This document shows, in pieces, positions 14,701-29,700 of a stretch of DNA of 64,000 nucleotides; within the stretch, counting starts at the first letter, position 1, and each line of letters starts with the position of its first letter. The notes beneath the pieces were generated by a model. It had not been told where the DNA came from. It saw only the letters and a program-made list of their open reading frames with translations, and ran no database searches. The DNA is taken from positions 70,561,575 to 70,625,574 of the forward strand of contig OX104118.1 of NCBI GenBank assembly GCA_944474755.1, in the 5' to 3' direction. Both the position numbers and the translations under genes were made by a program. This stretch comes from Limnoperna fortunei (taxonomy: Eukaryota > Mollusca > Bivalvia > Mytilida > Modiolidae).

Positions 14701-17700
14701 TGAAGACCTTATATGTGGAATAAATTATTATTATTATAATTGGAATTTTAAGATTGATGAAAATTTTGTTTGTAACATAATTTAAAGTACATATTTTAAG
14801 TAAAATCACAAGAACGAGTCTATTCCTCAGTATTGGTAATATTGTCATCATCATCACTGACATCAATGTGTTCTGGATCGGGAAGATCAGCTGCATCATA
14901 GAGATACTGACCCCAGTCAGTAATATGAAAAGATTTGTCCGAGTACCTACCAAAGCTTAAGTACCAAATAACCGAGGCAATGTGTGAGCACATTCCGACA
15001 ACGCGACCACCGATTTTACATTTACAATACCAACCAAGAATTACACATTCATTAAATCGAATCCACAGCTGATAACTTTTTGACGAGATATGCCTGCTTT
15101 GGATTTTTGCCGAAATTATATTAGCATTTTGTTGAGAAACAAGAACATCATAATGTCCCTCTGAATTAAAATGCTCATCTGCATACGATTTAGCCATTTT
15201 AACTTGGTATGTTCCAAGTGTAAGATTTCTTATGTCATCCTCCGTCAGACGAGGAAATAGTATATTTGAAGATTCAATCTTGGACCATTTGTAACTTCTT
15301 TTGTCTAAGCAGTCTTGTTCAACCTCATTTTTTAGCTCGTTACTCTGCTTAGACAAAAACAGCATTTTTGCACCTAACAGTTCATCAGCTTCATTCGTAC
15401 CGGAATACATAGGCTTGAAGTATTTATTGATTAGAGCGCATGCGATTTTAACATAATCGCCTATAAAAGGTATCTGATTGGTTGGTAATACCTTGTCGAG
15501 ATATCGAAAGAATTTTATTCGAGCATTTATGGACTCCACGACCCACCTTAACTTTGTGACCAAACGTGAAGAATTACTCTCCTCCACAGAATGTTGTTTT
15601 TGTAAACGATTTAAAGATGACGGGATTTAATTCCCATATCACTGAGCAAATCAACAGAATCTCTAAATCCCCTATCTACTATCAAAACATCACTGTCTTG
15701 AAGCCAGGTTTTAATTTCTTCCATGTTAGTTTTAATTATATGATTTAATATTTTAGAATCATTATTTTTGTTATCACTCATGTATGGCCCCATTACACTA
15801 ACAATGTACCGGGTAGTTGTTACAAACACCATTGGTTTGACAAGGGGTCTATGTTTATGTAGACTATAAGACCTTCGTTGGAATTGATAGTTCCCACTCT
15901 TATGTATATAGATATATGTACCATCCACGACAAGGATAACAGGGTTCAATCCACCTCCAAATAATGTTTGAGCTAAAGATCGGGTATGATTATTTATTAT
16001 ATTTTCTCGAGATATGTGTTGAAATCCAAGGTTTTCTGATACAAAAGTTTCAATTAGGTACTTTCTAGCGGAAGCAACTGCGCGTCTTGTGGCATCGCGG
16101 CCTAGATTGAACAACGTTGACAATAACTTATTTGATAAACCACACTTAAGTTTAGTTAAAAAGAGGCCAACACATGTACGAATCGTACGACAGTGAGTTT
16201 CTCTCATTGAAGAAGATTTTATTTTTGAACAAAGTTCATCAAAGTTGTCTTTAGTCAATCCAGTTAAATTGTTCATATCACCTTCTGACAATGCATTTGT
16301 GTGTCAAAATCAAGCCTTTTACTGACATTTTTTAAAGCAATATCACGAATTTGTTTCAATAGATTTGTAACTTCGGTACGATTTAAATCGCAATATTGTT
16401 TCTTAGCTAAAATTTGATCGACGGCATCTTTTGAAAATAAGTTGCCATTGATATGAACAGGGCAACATCTAGCTCCTTGCGGCAAAACAATGAGTTTTTG
16501 AATGAATAAATCATTTCTGGCTGAATGTGGTACTATGACAAGCTTTGAACCAGCACGTTTACAAACAGTGCAAGAGGAATGACCAGATGTGGTAGATGGT
16601 ATATTTAAATGAATACTTGGCGGCGAACGACCAATTTGTGAACTAGTACGGCAGATCTTGATTGGGGGAACAAACTCGGAGTCATCTGTTTTGTCATCAC
16701 GTGTCAGTTTTGGGTTTTGTTTCCTTTTTAAGTCCTTAGTGCAGAATAATCTACATTTATTGCATATTACTCCTTCGTTTACTTCATGTGGGGCCTTAAA
16801 AATAATTTATTAATCAGACATTTTCGAAGATCTTTATAACTATCCCCATTCAGCTTTCTCCTTTCATCAGGTTTGGTTCGCTTAGAACAAACGACACAGG
16901 AATAAAACTTTGGTGCAGGCATGTGCTGTAAAAAAATGAAACCTTTCATAGATTTGAAATGAATAGCACTACAGAAACCCCCCTATTTTTGGATTGGATT
17001 TTATGTCGGAAAATGAGGAACTAGCCAATCACATAATCCTTACCGATGTATATCGTACGTTGAGTTATTATTTTATTTATTGATGGGAATACAAACTTTG
17101 TCAAAAAAAGCATCCATGGTGTTGTAATTACTATCCCGTTTCTTCAAGACGAAAGGCGCCCATATGCGGTTTAAAAACCACATTAATTAATTCAGAAGTA
17201 ATTTGATCCTCTGAAATCCTTAATAGACAGAAACTCCCCACAACAAGGGCTATACAATTTAATAGTTTATATTTTCCTCTGTGTGCCCTTAACATGGGGC
17301 TTTTAAAAAAAAAATTGCTGCTTGATCACTTTAGAATTTTAATTTGCAGTGTCCTCATAACGAAACATGTTTAAAACGATAAATGATATTAAGATGAAAA
17401 TCATATTTAATATAGATTGTTTCATAAGTTACATAGTGTGAGAATTCTGTCATTTACGGTGCTTTGGTCACAATTTTCTTCATTTTTCATTTAAAGCTAA
17501 AAATAGATTATAAATAGATAGGGAATTCCCGCGATCTGTTTTAGTTTTAATTAGTTTTTTTTTATTATACATATTTACTTACGACTGTTTTTGATTTTAT
17601 TGCTTTCAATATTTTAATATTTCTACATTTTTTGTCGTCTGCAAATAAGAGATCTCTGAGTTCTTCAAAAAAAGGGTAACATTCCGAATATAACTTCGAG

Positions 17701-20700
17701 TGCGTTTTGTTCAAGATCTGCCGTTCTAAATTTAACATTATTAATACGTCTCCAACGGACACTGTTTTAGACAAAATTATATAGAAACTCTATTCTTTTC
17801 TCATTTTTAAGTTCATTTCAGCACAACAAAAGCCTCGCAAGAAGCTTAGATACTACAAAGCAAGAAGCTTAGATACTACAAAAAGGTGTACTTTAGATCA
17901 ACAGGGTTCACCACAGGCTATTCAAGGGCGGTGCTCCTCCACTCTTGAATTTGTTTCCTCCACCCTTGAATTTTGAGCTACACACTAAAGTTTTACTTTA
18001 TTCCTAAAACAATGAAGTTTTTAAATAAAAAAATACATGTATATTGTGACTGGTAGCAAAAACACAAGTTGGAAAACAAAAACAAAGACAGGTAACACTA
18101 TTATGAATAAATAAATGTCACTCTAAAATTTGTATGAGTAAGGGAATGGATCATCGTCTGACTTGCACCACCCTTGGATTTTGAGCTGTGGTGATCCCTG
18201 ATCAACTGTACAACTTGCGATCGCCGATTGTTATTGTAAACATTGGTCGATTTTGTACCGTGCACATGCAAGAACCAGCTTGGTTTTCAACTATCTTGTT
18301 GATTGTTTAATGGTTAATAAAATATGTGAATATTAAGCTGGTTCTAAGGTGTGCACATAGTTAATTTTTAGTAAATCTGAAGAAATTTGCTTCAAATTAG
18401 CGGGAAATTGTGTATTGTCCTACGTAGATAGCGCGCTGGTGACGTCATTAACAATTAATGACAAGAAATAACACTGGGAGGCTGAAGTACATTACATGGT
18501 CATTCTTAGGAAAAAAAAACAAAAAATATCGGAGACACTTTAGTTTTTCCCTTCTAGGCAGGCCAAATTAGGGCCTTATCACACCCACTCCTTTACTTGT
18601 CTGTTAAATTTTTTGTTTAATAAATATGTTTCCATGAATTCCAATTAAAGAATGGAAACAATTTAATATACTGAATAGCAACAGAACATAATTTCAGGAA
18701 ACCATTATACTACATGTATTAGTTTTATATTCTGTGATGCGTATACAAATGCAACTGATCTTTTTATTTTTGTTAGTTTTGATATTTAGTTTGCCTAACT
18801 AATGCAACAGGAACACATCATAATAGAAATGAAAAACGCGACATCTTGCATATGTGTGTGTGATTGTCTGAATGAGTATACCATTTATAGTCAGAAAACT
18901 TACTTTAACTTTAACAATTTTATATTAGTCTATGGAAGCTAAGGTATCAATTATCTCTATGAATGTAAGGGGTTTATTCTCTTGCATGAAAAAAAGAACA
19001 GATATATTTAACTGGGCCAAAGAAAAAAATATGTCTGTAGTATGTCTCCAAGAGACTCACAGCACAAAAGAAGTTGAAAAAACATGGGAAGATGAATGGG
19101 GTGGTAAATGTTATTTCAGTCACCACAATAACAGACTGCAAATGTTATTGCAATATTCAAAAAGGGCGACAGTTCAATACCATCTAATTATAGGCCAATA
19201 TCACTCATTAGCTGCGTAGGGAAGATAATGGAACGTGTTATTTATAAATATGTTTTTAACCACATGCAAAGAAATAATCTAATATATAAATACCAGTCAG
19301 GTTTTCTCCCTAACTGTTCCACAGTCCATCAGTTGTTAGAAATATACAATTGTATTCTAAATTCACTCGAGAAAAAGGAACTAAATTGCTTTGTTTTTTG
19401 TGATTTTTCTAAAGCATTCGACACAGTTTGGCATAAAGGGTTATTACATAAATTGAAATCGTATGGTGTAAATGGAAATTTATTAGAATGGTTTAAAAAC
19501 TATTTAAATAATAGGCAGCAAAGAGTAGTTATAAAACAATCATCTTCTGTGCTTTGTAATGTGACTGCTGGTGTTCCTCAGGGATCGGTATTAGGTCCAT
19601 TATTATTTATTATTTATATTAATGATATAGCCGAAAATCTAGTCTCTCTCTGCAGACTTTTTGCTGACGACACGTCGTTCAGCTACTCTAGTCGGGACGT
19701 TTCACAGATACAATCTGTGATTGATCACGATCTTAGAGAGCTGAACGATTGGTCAAGAAAATGGTTAATGTCGTTTAATCCGGAAAAAACAGAAATTATG
19801 TTATTTTCAAATATATCACAGCCAGAAATGAGGTTTTCATTAAATAATATAGATATTCCAGTTACTACTTTTCATAAACATCTAGGAGTCACTTTTAGCA
19901 GCGATGCTAAGTGGAACATACATATTGAAAATATTATATGTAGTGTTTCAAGGCACCTAAATGTACTAAGGAAGCTTAAATACAAACTTAATCGAAAAAA
20001 TCTAGAGAAACTCTATTTAGTCTTTATAAGACCCCTTTTCGAGTATGCCTGTGAAGTTTGGGACAACGTTGGTGTGGGTTACTGTAATAAGCTAGAGCTA
20101 CTGCAGCTAGAGGCTGCTCGAATTGTCACAGGCCTACCAAGTTTTACTAATACAACTAATATTTATACTGAAACTGGGTGGGAGCCTTTAGCCGATCGTA
20201 GGAAACGTAGAAAGCTACAAATGTTTTATAATATACAACATAGCTCTGCACCAGCATATCTGTGTAATCTAATACCACCAACTATACAAAGCACTTCAGT
20301 GTATCCCTTGCGTAACGGTAATAACATTATGACCCCTTATTGTAGACTGTCCTTAACTAACGAATCATTCATACCATCAACTATTCGACAGTGGAACAGT
20401 TTGGATATGTCGATCCGTAATGTCGATTCTATATTTAAATTCAAATCCGAACTTAAAAACAAGAAACCATGTATAAAAGTTCCGAAGCATTATGAATATG
20501 GACAGCGTAAATTTAATATTGTCCTAACCCAGCTAAGATGCTTAGCTTCATTTTTAAACTTTGATCTTTACAGAGTTAATATTATTTCTGATCCATCCTG
20601 TCGTTGTGGATCTAACCGTGAAGATTCATATCATTATTTCTTTGCATGTTCTAAATATACCATCATTAGAGACAGATTATTTGAGAACCTTTCCTGGCTG

Positions 20701-23700
20701 CCCAATTATTGTCCAATAAATCTTGAACTTTTAGCATGTGGTAACCCGTTATTGTCCACTGAGCAGAACAAACAAGTTTTTAAACATGTATTTGAGTATA
20801 TCAAAGGGTCAGAAAGATTCCACGTTGATTAATAACTTGTACACAGGGCTCTTGAAGCACACAATTCATCACCACCCCCCTTATTCTCTATTTATTCGTT
20901 TATCTTTGCTAATTTTTTTTCTGGTTCATTCCACTTATCTCATGTATTGTAAAGATCTTATCTTACACATATAATATATATTGTATTAAATTGTATGCAT
21001 GCTCCATAAATGTTCTTTTGCAACATATTGTATATTTGGAGAAGACTTCATAAGTTTGTCTAACTTGTGTCTTATCCTTTTTGCAAATTTGAGCAAATAA
21101 AATATGTTTAAACTAAACAGACGTGCAGGAGTTAGCATTATGTTTAAAGCAGGACTAGATTATACAGTACATGAATCAATCATAGATTCAAATGGTAGAT
21201 ACATTATATTAGATATAAGTTTGTGTGAACAACGAATGTCACTTGTAGCATTATATGGCTACAATACTGATGAACCAGATTTTTTTACAGAGATACTTAA
21301 AAAAGTAGCAAATTTCTCCAACACAAGCCTTTTGTTCTGTGGTGATTGGAATGTTGTGCAAGACTGTGGTCTAGATAATTACAATATCTTACACTTATCC
21401 AAACAGCAGAAAGATAATAGAAGATCTGAAGGAAAAGTTAGAACTATTAGATCCATGGAGAGTCTGTTTTCCAGATACAAGAAATTATATTTGGCGACAA
21501 GCTTGTCCCATCAGGCAAAGTCGCCTAGACTACTTTCTTGTGTTGGAAGACTTGTTCTCCCTTATGAAGTATACAGATATAATACCAGGTTATAAAACTG
21601 ATCACTCTGCTGTTATATTCTGTTTTCTAGCAAGCCACATTAAAATAGGGAAGGGTTACTGGAAATTTAGTTCGCAGTTGCATAGGGATGAGGAATATAT
21701 AAGGTTTATTAAAACATGTATTAAAGAAACAGTTTCAGAATATTATGCATCTGGAAATATTGAAGATTACTTGAATGTACAGTTGTCATGTAGCGATCAA
21801 CTTTTTTTCGAAATTTTAAAAATGAAGATTAGAAGCATCACCATAGAATACTGCATTAGAAAAAATAAAGTTAGAAAAAAAGAAAATCAAAAACTTGAAT
21901 CTGATATAAAAGAATTAGAAGATTTGATAAATATAAATCCTAATGAATTTTTATTAACTTCTTTAAACCAGAAAAAGACTGAATTAGAAAGTGTAAGAGA
22001 TGATATGGTTGAAGGTTTAATATTGAGATCTAGAGCCAACTGGCATGAAAATGGGGAAAAATATAGTGAATATTTCTGTAAACTCGATTAGAAAAACTGT
22101 TTTAGAACTTATAAATGATAATGGGGAGTACATCTCAGATCAAAAAAAAATTTGAAAGAACAAGTTAAGTATTATGAAGATTTATATGCCTCTAGACAAT
22201 TGAAAGAAATTGGTTTGGACGATTCCTTCTTTAATCATATTATTCGGCTTAATGATGAGCAACAGGAAAGATGTGAAGGTAATATTTCATTTCAAGAATG
22301 TGCTCATGCTCTTAATAAAATGATAAATGGGAAAAGCCCAGGGTTGGATGGATTTACAGTAGAGATCTATAAGTTCTTTTGGCGTGATATAGGCTCCTTT
22401 CTTTTTCTTTCACTATTTTTTGCATATGAAGCAGGAACTTTTTCTCAGTTTCAGTGTCAAAGTGTTATAACATGCTTGCCTAAGGAAGAAAAAGATATAT
22501 TAGTAATTGGAGACCAATTAGTTTGTTAAATACAGATTTGAAAATAGCCTTTGCAGTACATGCTAACAGAATGAAAAAAGTCTTGCCATTTATTTTAAGT
22601 GATACACAAAAAGATTTTTTGAAAATAGGTTTGTTGGTGAAAATACTAGATTTCTATATGATGTCATGCATTATCTTGAGGAGCATAATAAGTCAGGTAT
22701 ACTTTTATTAATCGATTTTGAAAAAGCATTCTATTGAATGGAACTTCCTACACAAAGCTCTAATTAGTTTTAATTTTGGCCCATCATTTTGTAAGTGGTT
22801 TAAAGTTCTGTATGCCAATGCAAAAAGTTGTGTTATTAATAATGGATTTATGTCAGAATTCTTTGACCTCAAAAGAGGCTGTGGACAAGGTGACCCTTTA
22901 TCCCCATATCTATTCATTATAGGTGTTGAGCTTTTAGCATTGAGACTTAAAAATAATCCAGATATACATGGTGTTTTTATTAATGGCACTGAGCATCTCA
23001 TATCAATATGCTGATGACACATTTACGATTCTCCATGGAAGTGAAATTTCCTTGCAAGAAACACTTAAGAAATAGATTATTGCGAGTGGGCTTTATGGGA
23101 ATTAGAACATGGTCAGACATTATATTTGTCAATATTTTATACCGAGCGATAGCGAGGTATAAAATGAAGACAAATTTAAGGTCTGACCATGTTCTAATCC
23201 CCACAAAGCCTGCTCGCAATAATCTATTTCGATTCTAATATGTCTAACAAATGTTTTAAAATTTCGAAGCAGTTCTAAGAGGACGCTTTCAGTGGTAATA
23301 TTGTTTTTTTGAAACTAATACGATATATCCCAAAACAGTATGTTAAAGCAAATAAAATTGACATAAACTTTTTTCTCATCATTTTATTGAATGTACGTAC
23401 CTTTCAAACAAAAATATTGAGAAATCATAATGAAATTGCGTCATTCCAGTTTGAAATTTTCAGTTCAGCGTAATATGACGTCGAAATTCTAATTGTGACG
23501 TCATATGAATTGGAATGTAGAATTATTAAAAAAAATAATGTATCGGGAGTAGTTTAAATCATATAAATCTCAGAATTCAGACTAAAAATAACTAAATTAT
23601 TAACAATAACGATAATTATGGATAACACATAACAAACGGCATTTTTAAGTCAGTTTTTACATTTACACAAAACACGCAGTTTACACATGTGCGAACTAAA

Positions 23701-26700
23701 CTTATTGGCTTTGTTTACATAGCTAAAGCAGGACGTCATATTAGAATAAACTGTTTTGATGACTTCTATTTATACTTTCAGGTCTTAGAATCAATAAAAC
23801 CAAAACTAAAGCTGTCTGGGTTGGAGACAAAAAATGTGTCAACCAAATTTTATGTCCAAATGCTAACTTAGAATGGTCTTCTTCAGATTTTAAAGTTTTG
23901 GGCCTAGTGTTTTCACTGGATCTATCTACAATGATAGATATTAATTTCAACAAGAAAATCAAGGAAGTTGCTAGAATTTTAAAAAGTTGGGAACATAGGA
24001 AACTTACACTTTTAGGAAAAATCACAGTTGTTAAATCATTAGCATTAGCAAAGCTGGTACATCTTTTCACATCACTACCAAATTTACACCCAACAAGGAT
24101 AGAGGAGTTGAATAGAATGTTTTTTAATTTTATATGGAATGGGAAGAAAGACAAGATTAAACGTAATACTTTGATTGGTGACTATATACAAGGCGGATTA
24201 AAAATGGTTCATTTAAACTCATTTGTTGCTTAATATTTAAAAATTAACTGGATTAAAAGATATCTTGAAAATCCTAACGGTAGCTGGCAGACTATTTTAA
24301 AAGCAGTGATACAACCTTTCGGATATGAAAGAGTTTTTACCCTCCATAAAGAGAAAATAAAAGAAATTGCATCTTCTTTTACAAACTCTTTTTGGAGGGA
24401 TGTTCTGCTCAGTTATCATACTGCTAGGCCAATTACAAAAACTCACATTTCAGGAGATTTTATCACTGGATATTCTTAATTTTGTACCTTTGAATGAGTT
24501 CTCATACTACATTCACTGGGAGCAGCAAAACATTAAATACATAAAAGATTTGTTTAATGTAGCTACAAAGGATTTCCATCCATTTAATATGGTTAAAGAT
24601 AGACTACTGACAAACAATTATTTAAGATATTACAGTTTATTGTCAAGAATACCACAGTATTATAAGCAATTCTTAAGAAACAGTGATCACATTATTAATA
24701 TTCAAAATTTTCTTTCAGAGGATATTTTTTTGAAAGCTATAAAGTCTGCACAAAATTTAAAATTCATATATCGAAAGTTACACGTAGTAGATGAAGTTGT
24801 CAATATACCTTCAGACAAATTTGACAAGTGGGAAGATGAATTGGGTACCAGTATTAACAACTCGAGACAGTTGTTCATTGTTTTGAGAAAGTCTTGTAAG
24901 CATGCATGTTTGTTCAATTTTCAATATAAATTGTTACACAGAATTATCCCGAAAAATACTTTTTTGTATAAAATTAAACTGAAAGAAACCAAATACTGTT
25001 CATTTTGTAACACTGCAGAAGAAACAATTCAGCATTTGCCATAGAGCATATAGTTTTTGGAGTGATTTTGCCTTGGAAATTAAAAGATTTTATGTTGCCT
25101 TTAATATTGATAGAACCGAAATATTGCTAGGTTCTAGTAAGTTCCCAATTTTCTTAAATTTTCTCATTAATGTGGCAAAATACTATATTTATAAATGTAA
25201 GTTGAAAGGAGTGGCCCCACAGATAGCAGAACTGAAAATAAAGATAAAATATTTTAAAAAATATAGAAGACTTTATAGCAAGGAAAAACTCCAAGTTAGC
25301 AGATTTTGAGAAACTATGGACCCCACTATGTCACATATTTCCATAGATTTGTACACAAGCACATAACCTTAGTATGTTGCTTTTTAATTTTTTCTCTTCT
25401 CAAACAAGTTTTCTGCTTATATTATGAATAGAAGATGGTATGAGGTATGAATGGAGCGTGTAAGTTTTGAGCGAGAGGTTTTATTATTATTATTATTTTT
25501 TTTGTTCTTTCTGTTAGATTTGTATTATTTATCATTATCATAATATATTTTGTTATAAAAAATGTGTAGTCACACCAAAACCCCCCCCCTCCCCACGCCC
25601 TAGTCAGGTAGTTCTGTAGGGGAGATGTAAAATCCTGACTGCATAAAAAAAAAATTAAAAGAAAAAAAAAAGAAATTTTACGGTAAAATAAAAATCTTTA
25701 TTTTGAATGATTCAGTTAAATCCAGCATTTTATATGTATTTGCCCTAAAATTTTTTATCAAAATTAATATTCTAACTGTAAAATGAACAATATATACAGA
25801 AGCACAAAGAGATTCCTAACTTTTTAAATATATTGGAGTTTAATGCCACTTTCTGTATGTTTTCTGCTATATCATTCCATTCAGTTTTTATTGGGGAGAA
25901 AGTAGGAGTACCCAATGTCGATCCATGACTGTCATTAATGTCATTATAAATTAAGTTTTTGTAGATAATGTTAATGTGTTTTAATTTAAAAAATGTGGTT
26001 TCTCAACAACAAACACACAGAGAACTTGTTATGATTTTGTGGTCAACAATGAACTAAAAGAAATATGTCTTTAATACATATAAATTATGATAATATACAC
26101 GTAACTTACATCTCCAAAATGAACGAGATCTTGAAGAAGTAAAACATGACACTTCCTGACATCTGTTGCCATGGAGAATATACCACTGACAATACTTGCT
26201 CCTTCTTCCTTTAGCAGACATTCCCTACACTGACTAGCTATAGGTCTAGATATGTTGACCACAGGTTTCTGGTGCACAGTGATCTTTGGCTGTACAAATG
26301 ATGGCTCCTTAGATTTCATGTCTGTTGAAATACATGTGTGTTTTTACCAATAATAAACAATATGGCCTTTAATGAAGGTCATATCAGTAATTATTAAATC
26401 AAGAAAGGGTTATTTAGTACTGGTAACCATAGTAAAGTATAATAATACTAATTAAATAGATTGATAATTCTCATTATTGCAATCTATAATATAAAATTGA
26501 AGAATGTGTCCATGGGACACAGATGCCTCTGCTAAATGAAGCCCAAACAGGAAGTAGTTGTCCGACAGGTCTGAAAGTCGCTGAGGAAGTACAAGTTGTG
26601 ATGCTAAACCACCCTGCCAAATTTCAAATTGTTCTCATGTATGGTTTCTGAGAAAAGCTTGACGGAAATTCGTTCGGACCGATGTACATACGTACTTACA

Positions 26701-29700
26701 AATGAAGTCCCAAACAGGAACATACAACTTGTGATACTGAACCACCCTGCCAAATTTCAAATTGTTCTCATGTGCGGTTTTCAGAAAAGTTTGACGGAAA
26801 TTCAAACGGATGTACGTACAGGTGGACGTGAGTATAACCCCCCCCCGACATGTCGTGGCGGGGCATAAAAAAAATTTTATTTCATAAATATAAAATAAAT
26901 AATTTGAAATACCACTTCTCAACCCTACATACACATGTGTATAATACATAGTTTAAAGGTACAGGTTTGTGTGTTAGGTGGAGCCTGTTGAGTGAACCAG
27001 CCATCTACACAGCACGTTCACACAGAAGGTAAGACCTATACGTAATACACAAAACTTGCATAACCACATCTGTGTATGTATGTCATCATGTAAATAAATA
27101 ACATAAAAGTTTTAATTTATATTAATATGTTATATCAATTCAAAATAGGTACTGCATGTACATTAACAATGAATTAATAGTAACATAATGAAATATATAA
27201 AATTTTAAGCTTAAAACAAAGTTTTTCTATTGTCTGACAGCAAATTTCTTAAAGGATATTTTTACATAATTTCTGATGTACTTGGGGGTATAATTACTAG
27301 ATATATGAATGTTATGCCCTTGAACCTGCAAGTAAGTTTGTGCCATGCCATTCACATACCTAACGATACAGGAAATTTGTTGAATTTTTGTTTATTGCAT
27401 GATCAAGTAATGATGGAATACACAACCTTGGGTTTAGAGTATATTGGGTCTAAAATATTTGAGTCACAAAACCATAAAATGGCAGAAATTTCTTTTCTAC
27501 AAGTTGAAGGGATAGATGAAATGACAGTCATGTTTTTTGACATTGCTGATAGTTTGTAGTGTAGACAGGCCTTTTTTCACTCAACACTTTATTTCTTATA
27601 CAACAGAAACTTACACATATTCAATCTGTCAACAGCCTTTGTATCATCAATCTTTGCTGCTTCCACTTTCACAGGATCCTCCGGAACTTTAGCAACCTCG
27701 TCAAAATCTGGTCCTAGAGCATCTCTTATAAGACTGGCTATTTCTGGAGACATATAGTGGAAGGCTATCTTTATTTTATGATCTGCCTCCTTGGAACCTA
27801 CTGCTGATTGTGGTCTACAATTTAATGATATCATTATATTAACAGCAAAGTATAGAATATTTAACAATACTAGTATTAATTACAATGCATAATTTTAATG
27901 AAGTATCAACATAATGTCAAATATAACTGGATATTTTACATTTAATTGTCTGAACATAAATATATTGTTTGACTGTTTCAATGAGGCTTTTATGCCTAGT
28001 TCAGCAACTTTTCAGGTATTTTATGGTCTCAATTTTTATTGTGGGATTAAGTCAGAGTAAAATAGTATAGAGTAAATGTATATGTAATTTCCAAGATATA
28101 ATAACTCTTGTTAAAGGAGATGGAAATTATAATGCTTATCACATGCATGATTTCATAAAAATATAGGTCACTTTGAAAGGAAAGTGGCTACGAAATGAAA
28201 TGGGACAGTTTAAGCAAGATGCTGCAAAACCTGTGCTGTGTGTTACTGGGGTGCAACATACATTTTTTAAATTAAGGTTGAGTTTTATTCTGTTTTATGT
28301 ATATTGTTACCTTGTTCTTTGTTTTGGCAGTGAGGGTGATGCAGCTTGTGGGTAAACTTTTTCTTCTAATGGCTGAATGCAGCAACGTAAAATTTGGCAT
28401 GATAAAATCTGTAAAAAGTTCATGTTTTCAAATTATCTCTGGTCATCAATCTCATTTAAACACATTGTACTGTCATTAAAAAGATACATATTAAATGGGT
28501 GCATAGCTCAAAATGTGGGTCATTTTATATGAATGACAATAAAAAGAAAGCTTACAAACAAAATATTTTCAGTGTTGAAATTATAATAAGTTTTGGGGGG
28601 TGCTTGGATATGATTTTTTTTGTAGTTGACGGTATCAAAAGTGTATGGTGATTTTTTATGCCTTACATATGAAGCATTATACAGACACAAATTATAACAA
28701 GCATGTGCAATGATGTGCAGTACACAATATAAGGAAATTTAGAAAAGTAAAAGATTTAAATTATTGTTACCATAAACAAAATCCAGGAAACCCCACTCCA
28801 CAATGTTTACTGATTTATTTGAACCCAAATTGACAAAAAGGATTGTTACATGGAGATGGATTTGACATTTGTTAGGAAATGACTAAAACTGACATTCAAA
28901 GGATGAAAACCAATCAACATTACAAAAAAGCTAATGTTTTAGGATCCTTGTCAAAACAACATTTCAAGAAAATCTACCATTCCAGGGTTTTGTTGAAACC
29001 CATCAACATTACAAAAAAGCTCATGTTTTAGGATCCTTGTCAAACCAACATTTCAAGAAAATCTACCATTCCATGGTTTTGTTGAAACCCAGCAACATTA
29101 CAAGGGAATTAATTATTTTGCAGGTCAAACCAAAATTAAACAACTGAACAACCAGTTTGCAAAGAATGTCAATTTTTAGGGTAGATCAGGATTACTTTAC
29201 ATAGGACATAGATGGACAGTTTAACTTATGGTTGCTAAACATCCAGTGTTCAATATGTATTTCAAAGCTATCTGGAGAGCTTGTTGTGAGCATGGTATAT
29301 GCTGCTACCATTCAGTTTGTAAACACTGTAAGAATTTCCTTACTGTTTATACATGTACCTAGAGATCAGTTTGTAAACACTGGAATGCCCCTCCTGTACA
29401 TACATGTAGTGTAGAAACAATAAAAGAATGCTGCTGGTATTCAACTATGTGAACACAGCAATGCTACTACTATTCAGTTTTTAAATACTGTAAGAATGAA
29501 ATATTATTCAGTTTGTGAACACTAGTTATGCCCATACTATATCTTTGAGAGTGTGTAAACATTAAGAATATTCCTAGAATTACCTGGAGATCAGTTTGTG
29601 AACACTATAGGAATGCCCCTACTATTACCTGGAGATCAGTTTGTGAACACTGTAAGAATGCCCCTACTATTACCTGGAGATCAGTTTGTGAACACTGTAG

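Larger units (their letters stand above)
13272..18594 (-). mobile_element. Harbinger-like DNA transposon, inserted between the LINE ORFs
   Basis: Imperfect terminal inverted repeats of about 40 bp: AAAGGAGTAGGGGC at the left, and AAAGGAGTGGGTGTG read inward from the right, each leading to a TTGGCCT block. They enclose a minus-strand transposase. LINE inter-ORF DNA lies on both sides. No clear target duplication was found, so the end points are approximate. Confidence 0.7.
18932..25309 (+). pseudogene. L1-like ORF2 (APE endonuclease and reverse transcriptase), decayed and interrupted
   Basis: Endonuclease motifs SMNVRGL and CLQETHS precede the CR1 insertion (19137); after it, RRAGVSIMF and FCGDWNVV continue. 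The RT part shows LEDLFSLMKYTDIIPG, GKSPGLDGF, an FEKAF-like block near 22725, a block near 22880 (CGQGDPLSPYLF) and YADD at about 23008-23020. A foldback element interrupts at 23067. The remainder shows FSGLRINKTKTKA and a C-terminal Cys motif (CSFCNTAEETIQHL). Frameshifts or stops lie near 21500, 22090, 22145, 22510, 22730, 23005 and 24233, so no active protein is possible. Confidence 0.85.
9305..25670 (+). mobile_element. Full-length L1-like LINE, host of nested insertions
   Basis: The element is flanked by a perfect 13-bp direct repeat AGAAATTTTACGG at 9292-9304 and 25671-25683, with an A-rich tail at about 25645-25670. It has a 5'UTR (9305-9612), ORF1 (9613-9660 and 11902-12822) and ORF2 (endonuclease then reverse transcriptase, 18932-25309, in pieces), followed by a C-rich 3'UTR. 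Removing the nested elements restores in-frame junctions at two sites. It sits in intron 14 of gene 1, opposite to gene orientation. ORF2 is decayed. L1/Tx1-type is inferred from layout and peptide style. Confidence 0.9.

Noticed and set aside
22998..23238. ORFs on both strands around 23.1 kb
   Set aside because: They are the two readings of the foldback palindrome plus a piece of the LINE.
27230..27559. 109-codon plus-strand ORF in gene 1 intron 13
   Set aside because: No splice context, homology or regulatory signal. It is antisense and intronic in AT-rich DNA; probably chance.
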